In this document: one piece after another, positions 63,006 to 64,000 of the stretch
Position numbering within the stretch: position 1 is the stretch's first letter
How the letters are laid out: every line of letters begins with the position of its first letter
DNA from: Chryseobacterium artocarpi
Lineage (GTDB): Bacteria; Bacteroidota; Bacteroidia; Flavobacteriales; Weeksellaceae
Reading direction: 5' to 3'
Length of the DNA: 64,000 nucleotides
Assembly (NCBI RefSeq): GCF_001684975.1
Contig: NZ_MAYH01000048.1
Location: 186,001 to 250,000, forward strand
Position numbers and translations under genes: made by a program
Notes under the pieces: model-generated
Databases searched by the model: none
Seen by the model: the letters and a program-made list of their open reading frames with translations, nothing else
Told to the model about the DNA's origin: nothing

Positions 63006-64000
63006 ATGAAAACAATATATTTGAAATATAAATTATTTTTGATGTCGGGCCTTCTGCTTGTAGTTTCCTCATGTGAAAATCTCGTGGAAGTCGACATCCC
63101 TTCGAACCAGATCAGTACCCAGCTTGTATTTCAAGATGTACAGACTGCCAACGCAGCGCTTGCAGGATTGTATGCCGGACTTTGGGAAGATTCACCTGTA
63201 GCAGGTGGTGCAAGAGGCTCAGGTGCGCTTTTAGGAATCTATACTGATGATCTTGAAAGTTATGCATCCTCTGTGGTTAATGCAGAGTATGACCTTTATC
63301 AGAATATGCAGATCGATGATAATGTGGCAGTCTACGCTTACTGGACATCTGCGTATCAAAAAGTATATCAGGCCAATACTATTTTAGAAGGAATGGCTTC
63401 CACAACGTCGATCAGTGGCGCTGAGAAGCAGAGAATCAAAGGTGAAGCTCTTTTTATCAGGTCGTTGGTCTTGTTTTATCTTCAGCAGACTTTTGGCAAT
63501 ATTCCTTATCCGATCTCAACGGATTATGAAATCAACCGAAATATATCAAAAATAACGGCAGCTGCTGCATTGCAAAGACTTGAGGATGATCTTAAAGAAG
63601 CTATTCCGCTGTTATCCGACCAGTATAGGGAATCGGAAAGAATTGTGGTCAATCGGAAGGCCGCAGAATTTCTTTTAGCAAAGATTCTGATGTCCGAAAA
63701 TAAATGGAATGACGCTGAAATTTTATTAAGAGGCATCGTAACAAGTCCCCTTTATCAATTTGAATCTGACCTTTCTAAAGTATTTCTTAAAAGCGGAAAA
63801 CATATTTTATTTCAGTTAAAACCAAAAAATGCTGTCGATCCGACGAAAGAGGCGACACTGTATTATTTTGCGAACGCTGCACCTTCTGTCTATTCGCTAT
63901 CATTAGAATTGGTCAACAGTTTTACTTCCGGTGACTTAAGAAAATCGCAATGGATCACTCCTGTAAGCTTTAATCAGACTACGAAGTACCGTTCATCCAA
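63006..64000 (+). CDS. SusD/RagB-family surface lipoprotein (incomplete, runs off the window)
   Basis: An ATG at 63006 opens a frame that stays open to the last base, giving about 331 residues here. It has a lipoprotein signal (MSGLLLVVSSC) and SusD features: ENLVEVDIPSNQI, VQTANAALAGLYAGLW, YQKVYQANTILEGM, KGEALFIRSLVLFYLQQTFGNIPYP and TPR-like helices. Its function is to capture the ligand over the SusC barrel. The C-terminal part lies outside the window. Confidence 0.9.
   Translation, partial: MKTIYLKYKLFLMSGLLLVVSSCENLVEVDIPSNQISTQLVFQDVQTANAALAGLYAGLWEDSPVAGGARGSGALLGIYTDDLESYASSVVNAEYDLYQNMQIDDNVAVYAYWTSAYQKVYQANTILEGMASTTSISGAEKQRIKGEALFIRSLVLFYLQQTFGNIPYPISTDYEINRNISKITAAAALQRLEDDLKEAIPLLSDQYRESERIVVNRKAAEFLLAKILMSENKWNDAEILLRGIVTSPLYQFESDLSKVFLKSGKHILFQLKPKNAVDPTKEATLYYFANAAPSVYSLSLELVNSFTSGDLRKSQWITPVSFNQTTKYRSS

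Noticed and set aside
36981..64000. One polysaccharide-utilisation locus joining GH28/GH106 with SusC/SusD
   Set aside because: The groups are 17 kb apart with efflux, redox and regulator operons between them.
1..64000. tRNA genes, CRISPR arrays, insertion sequences or prophage genes
   Set aside because: No convincing tRNA T-arm, regularly spaced repeat, transposase, integrase or phage structural gene was found on reading.

Overview
The window looks like a chromosomal segment from a flavobacterium of the Chryseobacterium/Weeksellaceae kind. The DNA is AT-rich, many genes follow a Bacteroidetes promoter box (TAnnTTTG) with no clear Shine-Dalgarno, and the gene content is typical: type IX secretion (T9SS) cargo with C-terminal sorting domains, a SusC/SusD pair, a histone-H1-like protein, a TonB siderophore receptor and LytTR/HxlR/AraC regulators. 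No tRNA, rRNA, CRISPR array, integrase or insertion sequence was seen. Assignments rest on motifs read by eye; no database search was possible.

Left part (0.06-10.5 kb): two convergent genes share a bidirectional terminator. Both encode a Cap4/DUF4297-like nuclease domain fused to a STAND-type NTPase, the design of Avs anti-phage sensors. One is 949 residues with TPRs; the other is 2170 residues with a very long C-terminal part of unknown fold. Next is a 218-residue protein that reads as a stand-alone EndoU-like RNase. From 10.6 to 18.8 kb lie a membrane-anchored TPR-AraC regulator, a paralogue without the DNA-binding domain, and three T9SS-exported proteins (ELWxxDGTxxGT repeats, leucine-rich repeats, M36 metalloprotease). 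At 19.5-23.5 kb is a nuclease plus Ski2-like helicase operon resembling Hachiman (HamA/HamB), with an inverted repeat upstream. At 23.6-28.7 kb a LexA-like (XRE + S24) repressor is divergent from a Y-family polymerase and a DnaE2-like polymerase, with a perfect 9+1+9 palindrome on the repressor's own start codon: a self-contained mutagenesis cassette. An MBL-fold hydrolase and the H1-like protein follow. The first 30 kb is therefore rich in defence and DNA-stress genes.

Middle (30.5-46 kb): a small Cys/His-rich exported protein, a siderophore receptor and a three-gene ABC-2 exporter form an operon. On the other strand are GH28 and GH106 glycosidases with an ATP-grasp enzyme between them. Then come an NmrA-like/DoxX/DsbA-FrnE cluster and an RND tripartite efflux operon, whose inner-membrane pump gene carries a one-base frameshift removing the last two membrane helices, followed by a LytS-type kinase and LytTR regulator.

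Right part (53-64 kb): two HxlR regulators flank MFS / Old Yellow Enzyme / MFS genes. After a trio of small exported proteins of unknown role, a small XRE regulator gene faces away from a strong promoter across a perfect 26-bp palindrome. That promoter drives a rod-like structured RNA of about 180 nt that looks like a 6S RNA (6S-Flavo type). A long leader and a SusC/SusD pair close the window, with SusD running off the end.
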